A stretch of DNA of 64,000 nt from assembly GCF_003254395.2 (NCBI RefSeq), contig NC_037642.1, positions 5,553,903 to 5,617,902 on the forward strand, given 5' to 3'. Below, piece by piece: positions 1-13,774 of the stretch (within the stretch, counting starts at the first letter, position 1; every line of letters starts with the position of its first letter). This stretch comes from Apis mellifera (Eukaryota; Arthropoda; Insecta; Hymenoptera; Apidae). Position numbers and translations under genes: made by a program. The notes beneath the pieces are model-generated. The model searched no databases. It had not been told where the DNA came from and worked only from the letters and a program-made list of their open reading frames with translations.

Positions 1-900
1 AATCTACGCTGGCATACAAAAAAAAAAGAAAATCCAAATTATCATACGGCAAGTAGAACAAGGATATACAACGAATCTATCCAATTATATCTATCCATCT
101 ATCTATTGCATCTACATCCAACTGATACGGAATCCGAACCGACCGGCTTATTATATACCCCATTTTCTTTTCTCTTTTCGTCTTCTTTTTCAATCGTGAC
201 GCGTGTCAAACACGATTTGGAAGGAAAACAGAGCGATTCTCGATTTTCTTTCGATCCAACCGATCGAATTACGGAGTTTACGATAAATCGAAAGCGATAT
301 CGGATATCGTTTCTAATTAAGATAAACAATGATCGAGCGCGAATTTCAGCGCGATGATAAAGGGTGAAAGTAGTCATCAGATAGTCAGATTCTTCGATCG
401 TTCATGACAAACTCGTCTCGTCCAACGTTCGTTTTTTTTTCCATCGGACAAATTCGAGCGGATAACGACACGCGGTGAAAGTGTGCGGTGGTTTATGAGT
501 GATAACGAGGATGAATCGAACCGAGCCATATTTTCGATATCCGATCGAATAGGGAGAAAGTTGCGTCCGTCGACTGTGCGTTAATTATAGGCCTAGTAAG
601 CGCAACTTTTGATTTATGGACGGCGATTGTCGTATTGACGTAACTGGATTGATTAGAGAGGCGATCCACGATTCTTGAAGGATCGTCTCTTAAACCTTCT
701 CTCTTTTTTTTTTTTGATTATTCTTAATTATAAATGTAGAAACTCGATTCAATCTTCTGTTCGCTTTCATTCCGCTCGTTATTGAAACGGCGAGAGAATT
801 CTAAGTAGAGTCTTTTCGCGTTTTAAAAAAGAGAAAAGGAAGAAATTTCAAGATTTCTTCTTCGAATCGTCTCTTGTGCAAAGATAAAAGTGCGAAAGAG

Positions 901-928
901 CAACAGCTGCAACAGCAACAGCTGCGAG
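901..928. promoter_or_regulatory. Paired CAGCTG E-boxes in a CAACAG repeat
   Basis: Two CAGCTG boxes, each inside an aacagctgc word, separated by aacagca. CAGCTG is a bHLH-type site. The arrangement is visible, but a regulatory role is inferred and no nearby gene is known. Confidence 0.25.
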
Positions 929-1258
929 TAAACCCTTTAACACTGCAGAATCGTCTCGTCGAGACTCGATCAGAAGTTTCGCCAGAGGATCAATTAGATT
1001 AAAGGAGAGACGGCGGAGAGAGAGAGAAAGAGGGTGGTGGATGATGGTAGTTATCGTTTTCGCGAGAACGAGGCGAGAACGAGGAAGTTCTGAAATCGTT
1101 TCGGGTTCAATTAAATCCAGACAATGTCCAGATTACCATTCTCGAGCGCTCGTTATTTCATTTCGTTAAGAGAGAAAGAAGTAACCCAGTCGCTTCTTGA
1201 AGCGACCAGACCGCTCTCGCTCTCCAATCGAATCGTTTAATCTAGTTCGTATTTTCCT

Positions 1259-1307
1259 TCTCTCTCTCTCTCTTTTTATTCGATCGAAAGAGAGAGAGAG
1301 AGAGAGG
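1259..1307. repeat. CT run facing a GA run around tcgatcga (inverted dyad)
   Basis: A tract of about seven CT units, then ttttattcgatcgaaa, then about eleven GA units. The two arms are complementary, so the tract can form a long hairpin or cruciform centred on TCGATCGA. It also provides dense GAGAG sites. Confidence 0.8.
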
Positions 1308-3585
1308 GACAAAAAGAATAAATACTAACGAGTACCAGTGATGGAACAACGTTTCGTGAATTGGAGGATGGTCGTGGAATAATGGAAAGCAAAAAACGAT
1401 TTCGATGGAAAACGTGAAATCCGATAAATTCCGGGTGAAGAAAAAAAGAGGGAAAAAATTCCGGCGCGTCCATCATGGTTCCCTCAACTTCCAACATTTT
1501 TTTCTACGTTTAACACACGAGGAGTCTATCGCTTGAATACAATTAATCGACTCTGTGATCACCTTGCAATTGTAAAATGCAAACAAAAATTGTAATTGAA
1601 AATGAAATTCAATTATCAACTTTCTTTTTTAATAATAATAAAATTCGAGGAAAAATTTAATAATTCGGTTCAATGTTATACGATTCATAAGAAATTTCTT
1701 TCCAATCTCGATATCGATGATATTGATGAAAAATTATAAATCGTATTTAAATAATTGTTCCACAAACCTTTTTTCTTTTTTTTCGTTTTTTATATCAAAT
1801 ACAATCTTCCCTCCCAAAGTATTCAATCGATGAGCACGACAATGGCGCGATGATTTTTCCAATCCCGATTGCTCGCGGGGGTTTGCGTATTGTGCAACGC
1901 CTCTTCATTGCTCATTGTCCACGGGGATCGTTATCATCTCCATTGGAATAAGGGTACTCCTTTGAAAGGAGAAAAGGAGGATGCGTCGTAACGAGGCCCA
2001 CGAGGAATGGGATGAACGGGGTTAGGCTTAGAACGTAACACGTGATTTATGAAACAATTTCCTCGTAAGCCACGAGATTTATCTGCCTTGAAACTTATCC
2101 ATTGAACGTAATAATGATCGAATTTCACGGTATAATTAATAATAAATATAGATTTTATTTTATTTTCTTTTTTTTTGAAAATAATTCTCGAATTGACGCA
2201 ATCCATTTTTTTTGAGGATACCACACACCTTCTATTTAATTCAAATGTTTAAAATATCAGGTTGGTGTTGTAGCCTCAATTTTCGTTCATTCATTATGCA
2301 CATCGTATGAAAGGAAGTTTAAAGTCGTAAAGTTTAAGAATCGCTTTAAAAAAGGCTTGTAAGAAATATCTTGACTATATTACACTTTACAGTAAAAAAA
2401 AAAAAAAAAAAGGGAAGTTGAATAAATTTCTCTTGAAAGACAAAAGAAACAATTTTCTCCTCGCTCGTTTTGACGAGAGAAATAATTAGACGAATTTATT
2501 ATTTATTTAATAACACGGGAGAAAATGTCGATCTCTCGCTTTCGTAAAATACGAACGAATACTTTACTACGAAGAGATAATAGATTGTGAGAAAGTGTAT
2601 AAAACGAGTGGACCGACGGTTTGGAATTTCAAAACTCACCATGTATATATCGGACGAAGAATTCGTTGGATCAATTTCCCCTGGCGCGACAAGTATACGC
2701 TCGTGTCACGTACCGGTCGTGTTTGCACGAGGAAACGAATGCATAGCCGACAAATGGATTCAGGTGGACTCTGGCACGAACTTACACCACGAATATTTCA
2801 CCACGAGGAACCACGAATTTAATACGATAGGCTTTGAACTTGCGAAATATATAGCCCGGCCGGTGTGTCAACAACCTCCTCCGGCGATGTGTGCGCGGTT
2901 GCAAAACAAGATTTCCTTGTTTAAGCCTCGTCTGTCGCTTGTGCGACTTTGCACAAACCGGCCGATTCCTCTCTGCTATTTTGTTACGATTTGCTATTTT
3001 ATTACTCCCCCTAAAAAAAGAGATTATCCGGAAAGTAAACAAGATTTATGAAACGGGGAACTTTGGTGAAGTTAAATATTTAGTAAAAGTTAGTCTTCGA
3101 TGTTCACGTTTTCACGTAAGCAAGTAAATCAAGGAAATTTGTTTGCTGCTTTAATCCCACGTTGAATAAAATTTAATTTCTGAAAGTGATAGTAAGAAAA
3201 TTCTATCGATACTCGAATAAAGGTCCATTTTAGAGGAGGTAATATTAGGGGAATGACGACGTAGTTTTTGCTATATAATATGGGAATATGGGAATGGACG
3301 TAACGAAATCCTTTCCAATAACAGTTTTCTATCTCCAACTGGTAAACGGGGGGAAACTTTTTCGCGACTCCATTTATTTCTAAATCGCTCAGTGTCAAGC
3401 TATTTCCTGGGCGAAACGAAATTTACGCCCAGGGTAAATGGAGAGGAGAGTGTTGGCGATGTCGATGAAAATTTCCTCGCTCGCTCATTCCACACGATGA
3501 TTGCATCGTTGAACCCGGCAAAACCATCGCGCACCGTGTTGTGCTGATTTATAGTCTGTTTAACTAGTATCTGTTAACTGGAATC

Positions 3586-3961
3586 CGCAAACACGGATTC
3601 GGTGTTATCGACAGAATTGAAAAGATCGCAAACATTCTACCTCGTCATCGGAGAATTATGGCCGATGAATGGTGAATTAACGCGTGAAATGTTCATTTGT
3701 CGTCACAATTTAGATAACAATTATTAAAATAATCGTATTAAAATTAAAATTATAATAAAGATGAAATGAATTTCGAGAATTAAGGGGAATTTCAACAAAA
3801 CAGAGTTACAGAAAATAAATAGACTCAATTTCTTATATTCTTTTTTGCTTCGTATTTGAAAAGTAATTAATTATACTTTTCAATATCCTTTCTTCATTAA
3901 TTTCTATCTTATATCATCCTAAATAAAGAAAAAGATTACAAGATTCGAATCCGTGTTTGCG
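3586..3961. repeat. 376-bp segment bounded by perfect 16-bp inverted repeats
   Basis: The 16 bases cgcaaacacggattcg at 3586-3601 recur as the exact reverse complement at 3946-3961. The left arm also forms its own small hairpin (gaatccg/cggattc). Just after the right arm is another hairpin, accccg/cggggt, at 3964-3982. The size and inverted ends would suit a small non-autonomous DNA element, but no target duplication is evident. Confidence 0.4.
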
Positions 3962-6900
3962 AACCCCGGATTGAAACGGGGTCTACATACATTTCGCCAA
4001 GGAGTCCCCTTTCCTTCAACATTGATTATTCTTTTTTTATTCGATACTTGAATCTCCATTATCTCTTCCACGTTATCTTTCGGATATATTCTTCCAATCC
4101 ATCGAGAAAGATCCTTCCCAAGAACGAATAAATGAAAACGAAATTATTATTTCGTTAAAAATAAAATTCTTCTAAAAGCAATAAAAAGCATACGATGATT
4201 GCGCGATTATATCGTGATACACGTAGCGTATAGTATCGTGCTACGTAAGTCCCGTTACAAACAATTTCAATTTATTTCCCCCAGAGTGGGACGGAAATTA
4301 AAATCGATCATTGCACGGCCGTATCTCCGCCGAGATCGTTCCCTCCACCCTTCTTCTCCCGTTCATTTCTCCGTCTTCTCTGCCTTCATCTTCCCGCTAT
4401 CGAAGAGACGCCTCGAGATTGCTTCTTGCCCGATGAGAAACCCACCTAAATAAATAATCACGCTCAAATTCAATCGACATGTTATTCGGGTCACTCGACC
4501 TTCGCCCATCGATCCGTCCGTTTTATAACCGGAACTTGGCTAAAATTGCACTCTCTACTTTCGTTTCTCCTCCAAGATGTGGTTAATATCTCCTATCTGT
4601 TTGCAACAATGAACGCATCGACATTGTAGACTTTTCTCCGGGACCAAGAGGTTTCATTTTCATCTGTAATCGATCGATCGAAATTACTTTTTTTCATCGG
4701 CTATTTCTGATTGATTGAACAAAAATTAATATTTCTTTCTCTTAAATCCTTAAACAGCGTGTTCTTTTTTTAGAAATCTTCTTATCGTAAATAAAGAAGA
4801 ATATTCTCAATATATATTCCAAGTATAAGATTCTTTAAGATCCTTTCTCTTTCCACCCCTTTTTTCAAACAAGTAAAATCCTTTGTCTCGAAAAAAACTT
4901 TTCAACGTCCCAATTTCGACATTGGCATCCACTTACAAGGGGAGGAGGAAATTAACCCCCCCCTTCCGAGAAACAATTAAGCGCGTTTCGATGTTCGATG
5001 AGAGATCGAAGGGTCGAAAACAGTTCTCGCATGCATATGCATGGCGGGGGTGTTTGAGAAGAGTCTGAGGAACGGGAGACTTTCACGGGGAGGAACGGTG
5101 AATAAAAATGATGGTCGAAGCCGGAATTGAAGCGGACGATCAAAGAGGGATCGGTGGACAAAGCCGGGTAAAAACGTTGTACGCGACAGACTCTCCCCCT
5201 CTCCGTAGAAAAAAATCGATCGACCGACATGCGTCCACGTATAATTCGATGGCGCCCTTTTTTCCCCCGAGAAGTCGCCTAATCGAGCACCACAAGCCCG
5301 GAAATTCGTTCGAATTCCGAATCGAAAATGGACGTTTCAATCGAGGATGCGATTTGCTCGGTTTTTGAACGAGCAGACAGGGAGCAAGTGAACAAAGGGG
5401 AAAGGGAAAATAAGGGAGGGAGGGGGGTAGAGTTAAAGGGGATGCGTATCACCACGACGTGACCGAATTAATTATTGGTTTTTTCTGAGTTCTACCCTTT
5501 TTTTTGCTCCCTGGCATTGTCCTATGCCCTCTCTCTGCGTTCTTCCGCTTCCGCAATGCGATTCCCACTCTTCTCTGTCCCTTCTTCGAGGGAGTCAGCG
5601 ATGGGTTCAAACATCTCGCGAATTCGAACTTTGATCGAATTCGAATATTTTGGATAAAAGAGATAATACTTGAAAAAAATTCTCTCAGAAATATAAATAT
5701 TCTCGATATACAATTATACGTCAGATATATTATTTAAAAAATTGTTTACGATTTTTAAAATTCCAACTTGTATATTTCACATCGTCTGAAGAATAGAAAT
5801 ATCGTTAGCTTGAATAACAATTCGTAAACGAAACGTTGTACGTAATTTTGTACCTTAACACGTGACAACTCGATCCCATCCCTAGTCACGTTTAACCCGA
5901 ACAAAAGAACAAGACAAAGTATCGCAAGTACAAAGCGCACGTTCTGTCTCCCCCTCCCCCAACCATCCATTCCCTCGTCCAACTCTTCTTCCTTTTTCGT
6001 CCTTTTATATTACCAGCCCTTCATTTCCCCGATCATACCGATCGGTTCCTCCACCATCATTGTCGCATCATTCCGAATTTCCACGTGATCCGTGAATGCA
6101 GTGCTTCGACTTCTCAACCGGCGACAAGCCGAAGGAATCGTTGTTATTACGGAGAAACATAAAAAAGAAGAAAATGGATGGAGCCATCGTTCTGACTGTG
6201 CAACTTTTTGGGGGAGAGCCATTGGCACCCCCTGCAAAAATATAAATCATCTCGATATTAAACCTTGGAAACTCGCATCGCACGAATCTAAATGCGGAGG
6301 GGGAGGAGAAGGAGGCGCCTTTCTTCCTTTCCATTTCCCTCGTTCGAAGAGTTTTGAACGAGTTTTGCCTCCCGATCGATTCGATCTTTTTTTTCGATCG
6401 CTTGCCAGATATTCGAAAGATTTTAAGGGAATGAATCTTCTTCACGATTCCTCGCGCTTTGTCTTATGCATTTTTTAAATGCATCTTTGTGGATACTTTG
6501 TCGTCCTATCGATGATTCCATTATCTCTCCTCGCGTTCTATTTTAATATCCCTTCCATTAGAACGGACATTTCTCGTCTTCTTTAATTTAATTCCACTTT
6601 ATCTCTGCCTCGCTTCATTTAACGCGAGATTTAAATTACTCGTGACTCGTGATAAATAAAGCTCGATTATACACGTTCGTATCATCTTCTTCTTATACAA
6701 TCCCATATTTTTCAAATGTACCAACAATTTGCCACGAGTTACACGTGTAAATATCTCATTCAAGTTTCACTTTCCTCCAATTAATCTCCAATTTGCGTAT
6801 GAATCGTAACAACATCATTAAAAATTCTTACACACGCTTCACAAATTCTCAATATTTATAGGCAAGGAAAAAAGTATCTTTCGAGAAGACGAATCGCACG

Positions 6901-9900
6901 CATGCTCGACAATTGAAGAGAAGACACTCTTATCATCATGTTACCAGCAAGAAGAGAGAAACAAACAAACGCAGAAAGGAGAGAGGAAAATTGGCCGAAA
7001 AAAGGGGATCGAGCATTTCACCGATGGAATGGTGGAAAAACGACGAGAGGCGTTGGAGACAAAGGTGGAAAGATGGAAATGGGCGCTGGAACGGGTGTAT
7101 CTGACACGTGTTTTAACGCGTATCGTTCGACTGGTGGCTGCTGCATCTGGGTCACGCTCACCCTCCCCTCGAAAAGCGTTTTCCAAAGTCCTTCCAACGC
7201 TCTGCACTGCGGCGTTTTTAAACGGCGTTTTACTGCGGCGCAGGATCAACGCGATCATCGTCGACCGGTCATTTTCTGGTACCTGGCCAGGGGGGAGGGG
7301 AGAATGGCGAAGAAGACGACGGAGGAGAAGGAGGAGGGGGTTGCGAATACGTTGCTTCCCTCTCGAATTCGCGGACGGGGAAGCTGGAAATTTCTATCAG
7401 AGAGGGAACAAAGGGTTGTGGAGATGAAAGGGGTGGCTCGTTGAGACGATTTATAGCAGCGTTTTTTTTTTTTTTTGGAAGGGAGTTAGGGGAGTTTCAG
7501 AGGAAGGATGGAAGTATCTGTATTGCGTTTTCGGGAACGAAAAGTTAAGTTATTGTAGTATTAATTATTTCCGATCTACTCTTGATGGTTTTTATCAATG
7601 AATAACGAGTTGTTAAAACGAATTTTTTTTTCCTTTTCTTTTAGCAAAAATTTATATTCCATAAGAGATTTCGTTGCGTTGAAACGAATATGAATAATTG
7701 ATTTTACACGATGATTTATTTCTCATTTAAAGCTTTAATGATATAGTGATTTGTTTAGAAATTTTATTGCATCTTAATTTATTTACGCTTTTCGAGTATT
7801 TCTATTTATAAAAAAAAAAAAAGGAAAAAAAGAAGAAAAGCGTTATCGTAATAAATTCAATTGTTCGAAAAAAAATACGTAAAATATTTACCTATCTTTA
7901 GGCGAAAATATTTATTGCGTGTTATAAGCATTTATTACTATTACCAGCATGCTTTCATATCTATTAGTTTCTTATTATTATTATTATTCATATACATACT
8001 GAAACATAATTTTCCATTAATTAATTAATAATGGAAGAAGAAGAAGAAAAAAAAAAGAAACGATAGCTCGTAATAACTAATGAATAATAAAATGCGCGGG
8101 CAATAAACCTATCGAACATCTGTCATTTAACTCCAGCATCTCGAGTACCGTTAATTGCGAGAAACTTTCGTCGAGATAATCGTTTGGTCCCGCTGCGCCA
8201 AGCGAGCCAAGCCAAGGATCGGGATTAATTTCCACCAGCTCCGAAACGGGATGTCGATTAATTAGCAACCGGCTAGACGAAAAATCATCAAGGACACGAT
8301 GGCGAAGAAGAAAAAGAAGAAGAAGGAGAAGAGGAAGAACAAGCGGTGTCGGTGTAGCTGGAACATGGAATTAATTAATAACCGATCTGAGCGGTTAAAT
8401 CGCGTGCTCGAGACAATTCACGTGTCGTCGTTACGAGAACAGCGCATTAAATTTCAAAGAAATCGAAAAGGAAACAAAAGTATGCACGTACGTGTATATC
8501 TCTTTTCCAGAATTCGTAAGTCGAATGGATATTTTTGAAAGGATTATTGCGAGCTAGATCGACGAGTTCATATTTTGGTAGATAAAAATGGGAGAGATGA
8601 TTGGATGTAACATCGTTTTTTGATTTGTTTTATTTTTGAGGAAAAGGATTTTTGATCCCCTTATTTATAAATGTAATTACGAATGTGCCACATTCGAATT
8701 CAATTAAGAGTATTTCAAGTCATTCATTCGTTCACCAGATTTCAAAGAACGTGGCCGATGCGTTACATTATTTAAAATCCCATCATATCCCATCATTCAC
8801 CGTGAACTCCCCGCTGGCGTATTAATTATTTCCGTGGAAGCGTTCGAACAATCCCTTTGCAGGTCGGGTTTCCGGCCTTTTGCGTTACGATTCCATGAAT
8901 TTAATGAATCGAAACACGCGCTCAGAGGATTAAAACCGTCGCGTAACGAGATTCCCCTCTACGTTACTCTCTTCTCTCTGATATATTTTCCGCCGATAAG
9001 CCGTGGGTCATCAACGGAATATCAGAGGAGAAAAAAAAAAAAAAAGAAAGAAGAAGAGTTTAATTTCGAAAAATAAATTAACTCGTTCGAAACTGACGCA
9101 ACTATTTCCTATTCTATAGCGATTAACGAACATAAATTTTCAAAAAAAAAATAAATAAAGAATCTAATTTTTCTTTTTACAATTATTTTTCTTCCTTCTT
9201 ATCAAAAATCAACGTTCATAAATTTCTCTCTGAATGTGTCAAATCGAGAATTTTTCACGAGAAGATATTTATAACGAAATAAAGATATATCGTGATTCAA
9301 GCGCGCGAAAAATCCCCCCAATTTTTAATCATTTCGTTTCAACTCGTTCCTTTTTCCTTTTTTCTTCTTTTTTTTTTTTTTCCCCCAGTATCGCCATCGA
9401 ATAAACCTGACCTGGTTTTTAATACGTTGGTTGGAAATGAATAAAAATTTATTCAACGCTCGTTGCCCGCAACACCGAGCCGAATGAGAAACGTTTCGTT
9501 TTTAAGCCGGGATTGGCGGGAACGATACACGGCCGTATTGCGAGATTGCGGCAGCGTTGTGCGACTACCATCGATAAATGTGAACTGAAAAGCGACGATT
9601 ACGTGTCGTCGTCGTTTTTTTTTTTTTTTTTAATTCGCCTCGATGTAACGATTCTTGGATGAAAAGGAAAAAATACGAAACGTTTCTCTCTTTCCATCTC
9701 TAACTCCCCCGGGTAAAAATTATGATTCTCGTTGGTTTTGTGATTAATCCCAATTTAACGAACGAATCGATGCTCATCCTTTTTATTTATTCTTCTGAAA
9801 AATTAAATCAACTCGGAGGATGAAACTGTAATTTCTTACATTCATCGAATATCTAATTTATATTCGTTTTTACAATTACAAGTTTCGATTCTCGAAACGT

Positions 9901-10302
9901 ATCTTCGTTTCCTTCGAGGTAAGACGCGTCTAAAAATTCAAAGAGACTCGACTTCGTTTCCCTTCTTCTCGAACAAGGGAGGATTTATTGGATAAATGGC
10001 CGGCCACCACGCGAAGACGCATCGGGGATGTGCGCCGGTACAAAGAGAAACGGTAAATCAGCAGGGGAAACGGGTAGCTCATTAATAAGGAGATGGTGGT
10101 AGGGTGGTGTGTATACCGGCCAACTCGCAACTGGCAACCTACCAAGTCACGAACAATACACCCCCTAAAGTTCCGACACGTTGGTATAGCCGACTCCCTT
10201 AAAAATATCACCCCTTCCGACGTTTCCTGCGTTCGTGCAAAGGCGTTTCAAATTTTATTTCGCGGCTTTATTTTCTTTTTCTTTTTTAAAACTTTGTTTA
10301 TT

Positions 10303-11413
10303 TTATATTACGAAATATTATTTCAAGAAATTTTAAACTTCTGTGTAATTCTTAATTCAATTGAACTTCTTTTTCTTGGTTTTGTATCAAGAAAATGTTT
10401 CTAATTATTGTATCTCGAAAGATCAATCTTTTTATTGGCTCCATTTTCAAGAATTCGGAGAATCGATGAAGAAGAAGAACGTGTTTGTTTCCAGTTTCCA
10501 GTTTATGGATATAATATGCTCAAGAAATCCGAATTTGGAGAATTGATCATCGTTATATATATGAAAATAGAAAAAGGAACCAATCGTCAACAGCTGGAGT
10601 TTAGAAGATTTTTACCGATGAATAATCGTTACTCCTACGTGTAATATTTTCTTTTTTAACTTGCTCCAATTACAAATATACAAGATGATCGATAGGATTT
10701 CATTATTACACGTCCAAATATTACACGTGATTTTCGAATTATATTACGAAATATTATTTAACTTTCAAGAGCTTTTAAAAACTTCTGTATAACTCTTAAT
10801 TTAATTGAGCTTCAATTGAGATCAATCTTTTTATTGGCTCCATTTTCACTTCAAGATATCAAGAATTCGGAGGATCGATCAAGAAAAAGAACGCGTTTGT
10901 TTCCAGTTTCCATCATTATGCATACCATATACATGATATATCCAAGAAATTCGAATTTAAAGGATTGATCATCGTTATATATGAAAATAGAAAAAGGAAC
11001 CAATCGCCAACGGCTATGCCTAACTCGATGGAGCCATGAAGTTTAGAAGACTTTTACCGATGAATAATCGTTACTCCTACGTGTAATATTTTCTTTTTTA
11101 ATCCTTGCTCAAATTACAAGTATACAAAATGATAGGATTTCATTATTACACGTGATTTTCGAATTATATTACAAAATATTATTTAATTTTCAAGAGCTTT
11201 TAAAAATTTCTGTGTAACTCTTAATCCAATTGAGATCAATCTTTTTATTGGCTCCATTTTCACTTCAAGATATCAAGAATTCGAAAGATTCGATTCGATG
11301 AAGAAGAAGAACGCGTTTGTTTCCAGTTTCCACCATTATGCGATATAATATACACAAGAAATTCGAATTTGGAGGATTGATCATCATTATATATATATAA
11401 ATGAAAATAGAAA
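10303..11413. repeat. Tandem family of about 430 bp: copies A, B and truncated C
   Basis: Copy A is about 10303-10736, copy B 10737-11161 and copy C 11162-11413. Shared landmarks are atattac(g/a)aaatatta at the start, tttttattggctccatttt, gtttgtttccagtttcca, and in A and B aaaggaaccaatcg and cgttactcctacgtgtaat. Copies differ by scattered substitutions and small indels, so the expansion is not very recent. Copy C stops abruptly at gaaaatagaaa. Small open frames inside are not conserved between copies, so the unit is non-coding. Confidence 0.85.
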
Positions 11414-13605
11414 TTTTTCCAAGAACAGATATATCTTGAAAAAAATCTATCCTCCTCGAAGAAACGATAATGGAGCGAGGCAGGAAATTGCCGTTACAAA
11501 ATCCAGTCCTCGATTCATTCCATTCGCCGGAGGGTATTTCTAGAGCTACCAGGTATATATACACAGGAAAATTTATTCGCTCGGTATTAACATGTCGCGG
11601 AAGACGCACACCCCCCTGCCTCGATTCGGCCGGGCAACAGTTTAGAACGGTCGTTCGCAGGGATCGATATGGGGAGTATAATGTCGGTAGATCAAAGCGC
11701 GTGTTCCGTCTTCTCTACGCGCTCTACCCTCGCGGCTATAATCACAGCAGCGCGTGTAAACGTTTCCCGCCACGTCCTCCACCTCCGCGCCGCCTCTGAT
11801 TCGCGTGTCTGCGATCTGTGTCCATCATCCGATTATACATCGCTGTGTACAAGGCTATTTCGCGAATTTTCAATAGCCAATTTTTCCCTTACTTACTTTA
11901 TTAAAATTTACACGTCGAGTCACGTTGTTGCCGCACGGTCGATAAATTTTAATTACGGGATTAATTAAAGACAAACAGCGGAAAAGACGAATATCTCATT
12001 ATTGAAAATAAATAAAAGATTCTTAATAGAAATATCAACAGTGGATTGAAACGAATAATGGAAACGATGATAAATTTGTTATCGGTATACTTCAAATCGG
12101 AATAATTAAGGTTTCGAAAGATTCTTTTTTTTTGGAAAGGGAAAACTTCCTGCATTCAATTTCAATTGGACCATTGAAGCTTCGTTTAACAACTTAGCTT
12201 AGTTGCAATTATTCTCGAACAATAACACGAATTGTGGAATAGGATATCGAGCACAAAGGGGTATAATCGGATACACACCGACGTTAATGAAACATTGGGG
12301 GATAACAGTGAGAGCGCGACATTGAGAGCAGTTCGCAGCAACTTGGGAAATAGAGTTACGCAAACTTTCTTTACACCTCTTTCGTGTTTTCCTATTGTTC
12401 ACCCTGATCCATCCGTAACCGGATGAGAGAGAAATTTCTCTTCTTTGAACGCTGAGAAGACAGGATTTCTTCCGAAATTTAAAGGTTTCTCACAACGAAA
12501 GAAAGAAAAGGGAGAGGATATATAATCGAGAGATCGTGAAAGAATTCGAAAGGGGGTGTAGGTAGATGAAATATCTTAATCTTAACGATCCATCTCTGAA
12601 ACTCTCTCGTATTTTCCATTTTTTTTTTCTCACTTAAGCACTTAATTTTCATAAATATAAGAGATTGGAACATTCGCTGCAACTGTTGACTTGATCCTCG
12701 AGGGATTTCGTAAGAAAAACAAGATCTGTCTCGTTGGAATCTTTAAAAGTGGATAACTCGAAAATTCTTTCAAGATCCATCGAGATCCAAAAATCGCGAT
12801 TTCTCGATATTCCCCAAGGAATTTCCGCAGGTGTGCGTTTCGATTGGCAAAGTCGCTTCTTCCAACGACTTTTCATTCCCTTTTCGCATCGGCAAAGGGG
12901 TTATTTTCTTCTTCTTACGAGAAATTTTCATCCTCTCGCATAGATAGAACTCCATTTGCTCACAGAAGAATCCGTAGTGCGGATTTCGCGTAGAATGCAG
13001 CAAGGGGTTAAGCAACAGAGATTGCGAGGTTTGCGCAACGATTAACCGGCGAGATTCCGCGCATACTTTTCACTTTCGTTTTTCACGGAGTTCCAATTAC
13101 ACTCCCCGATAAATACACTTCAAATTCGCTTCATTTAATTGTCGTTCGATTAATCGTCACTCGAGTTAAAAGTAGAGGTTCAACCATCTTATCCAAAAAA
13201 TAAATTCCTCTCTCTTCAAAGTGTAGAAACACATCTCTCGTTGGTCAAATTTCCATTCAATCTTCGAGGAAGAGAAATTTTCTTTCGAATCGAATCTCCC
13301 TTTCCAAAATCCGATATCTGTCCGAACGAAGACAAATCGACCTCACTTTTTGACGAATAGGAGTCGCTTAGGAGGTGTAACCGTCTCGATAAAGATGCCA
13401 GAGCCTCCACGAATACTCGATCGTGTCCATAAATATCCACTAATTCGATAATTATGATCGAGGAAGGGCTTTAAGGTGCGTTGGAACGGGCCAATTTCTG
13501 CCCAAATGACCGCCCATTGTACTTTCCTTCCCCTCCCCCTCCTCGCTTTTTGCTCGAGGAGAAGATTCGGCAATTAGAATTTGTCCAAGAGCCCCTCTTT
13601 TCGAA
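11414..13605. other. About 2.2 kb of unrelated DNA splitting repeat copy C
   Basis: This segment separates the two halves of the third repeat copy. It has no recognisable coding sequence, and open frames at 11470-11799 and 13216-13763 lack any family motif. I see no clear terminal inverted repeats. The two ends share a loose direct similarity (tttttccaagaac near 11415, tttgtccaagagc near 13580). It could be an inserted element or non-repeat DNA placed there by rearrangement. Confidence 0.5.
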
Positions 13606-13774
13606 GAAAGGAACCAATCGCCAACGGCTATGACTGACTCGATGGAGCCATGAAGTTTAGAAGACTTTTTTACCGATGAATAATCGTTACTCCTACGTGT
13701 AATATTTTCTTTTTTAACCCTTGCTCGAATTACAGATATACAAGATGATGGATAGGATTTCATTATTACACGTC
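13606..13774. repeat. Displaced 3' half of repeat copy C
   Basis: It starts gaaaggaaccaatcgccaac and ends cattattacacgtc. It matches the second half of copy B (about 10990-11161) along its whole length, including cgttactcctacgtgtaat. Its start is the point in the unit where copy C ends, and 252 bp plus 169 bp equals one complete unit. Confidence 0.85.

Larger units (their letters stand above)
1..10302. other. Gene-free AT-rich stretch with simple repeats
   Basis: About 10 kb without a supported gene. The longest open frames (for example 2587-3051 +, 6938-7444 + and 6092-6478 +) have no recognisable motif, overlap open frames in other phases or on the other strand, and contain low-complexity Arg/Lys/Glu runs derived from purine tracts. 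Visible structures are a CAGCTG pair at 905-926, a CT/GA dyad at 1259-1307, an inverted repeat pair at 3586-3601 and 3946-3961, and several poly-A/T runs. It is intergenic or intronic. Confidence 0.6.

Noticed and set aside
2587..3051. 154-codon open frame on the plus strand
   Set aside because: No domain, no splice or start context, mixed codon use typical of surrounding DNA, and overlapped by comparable frames in other phases.
3941..3985. tRNA-like T-arm (ttcgaatcc) near paired stems
   Set aside because: No cloverleaf can be drawn around it, and the stems are explained by simple dyads.
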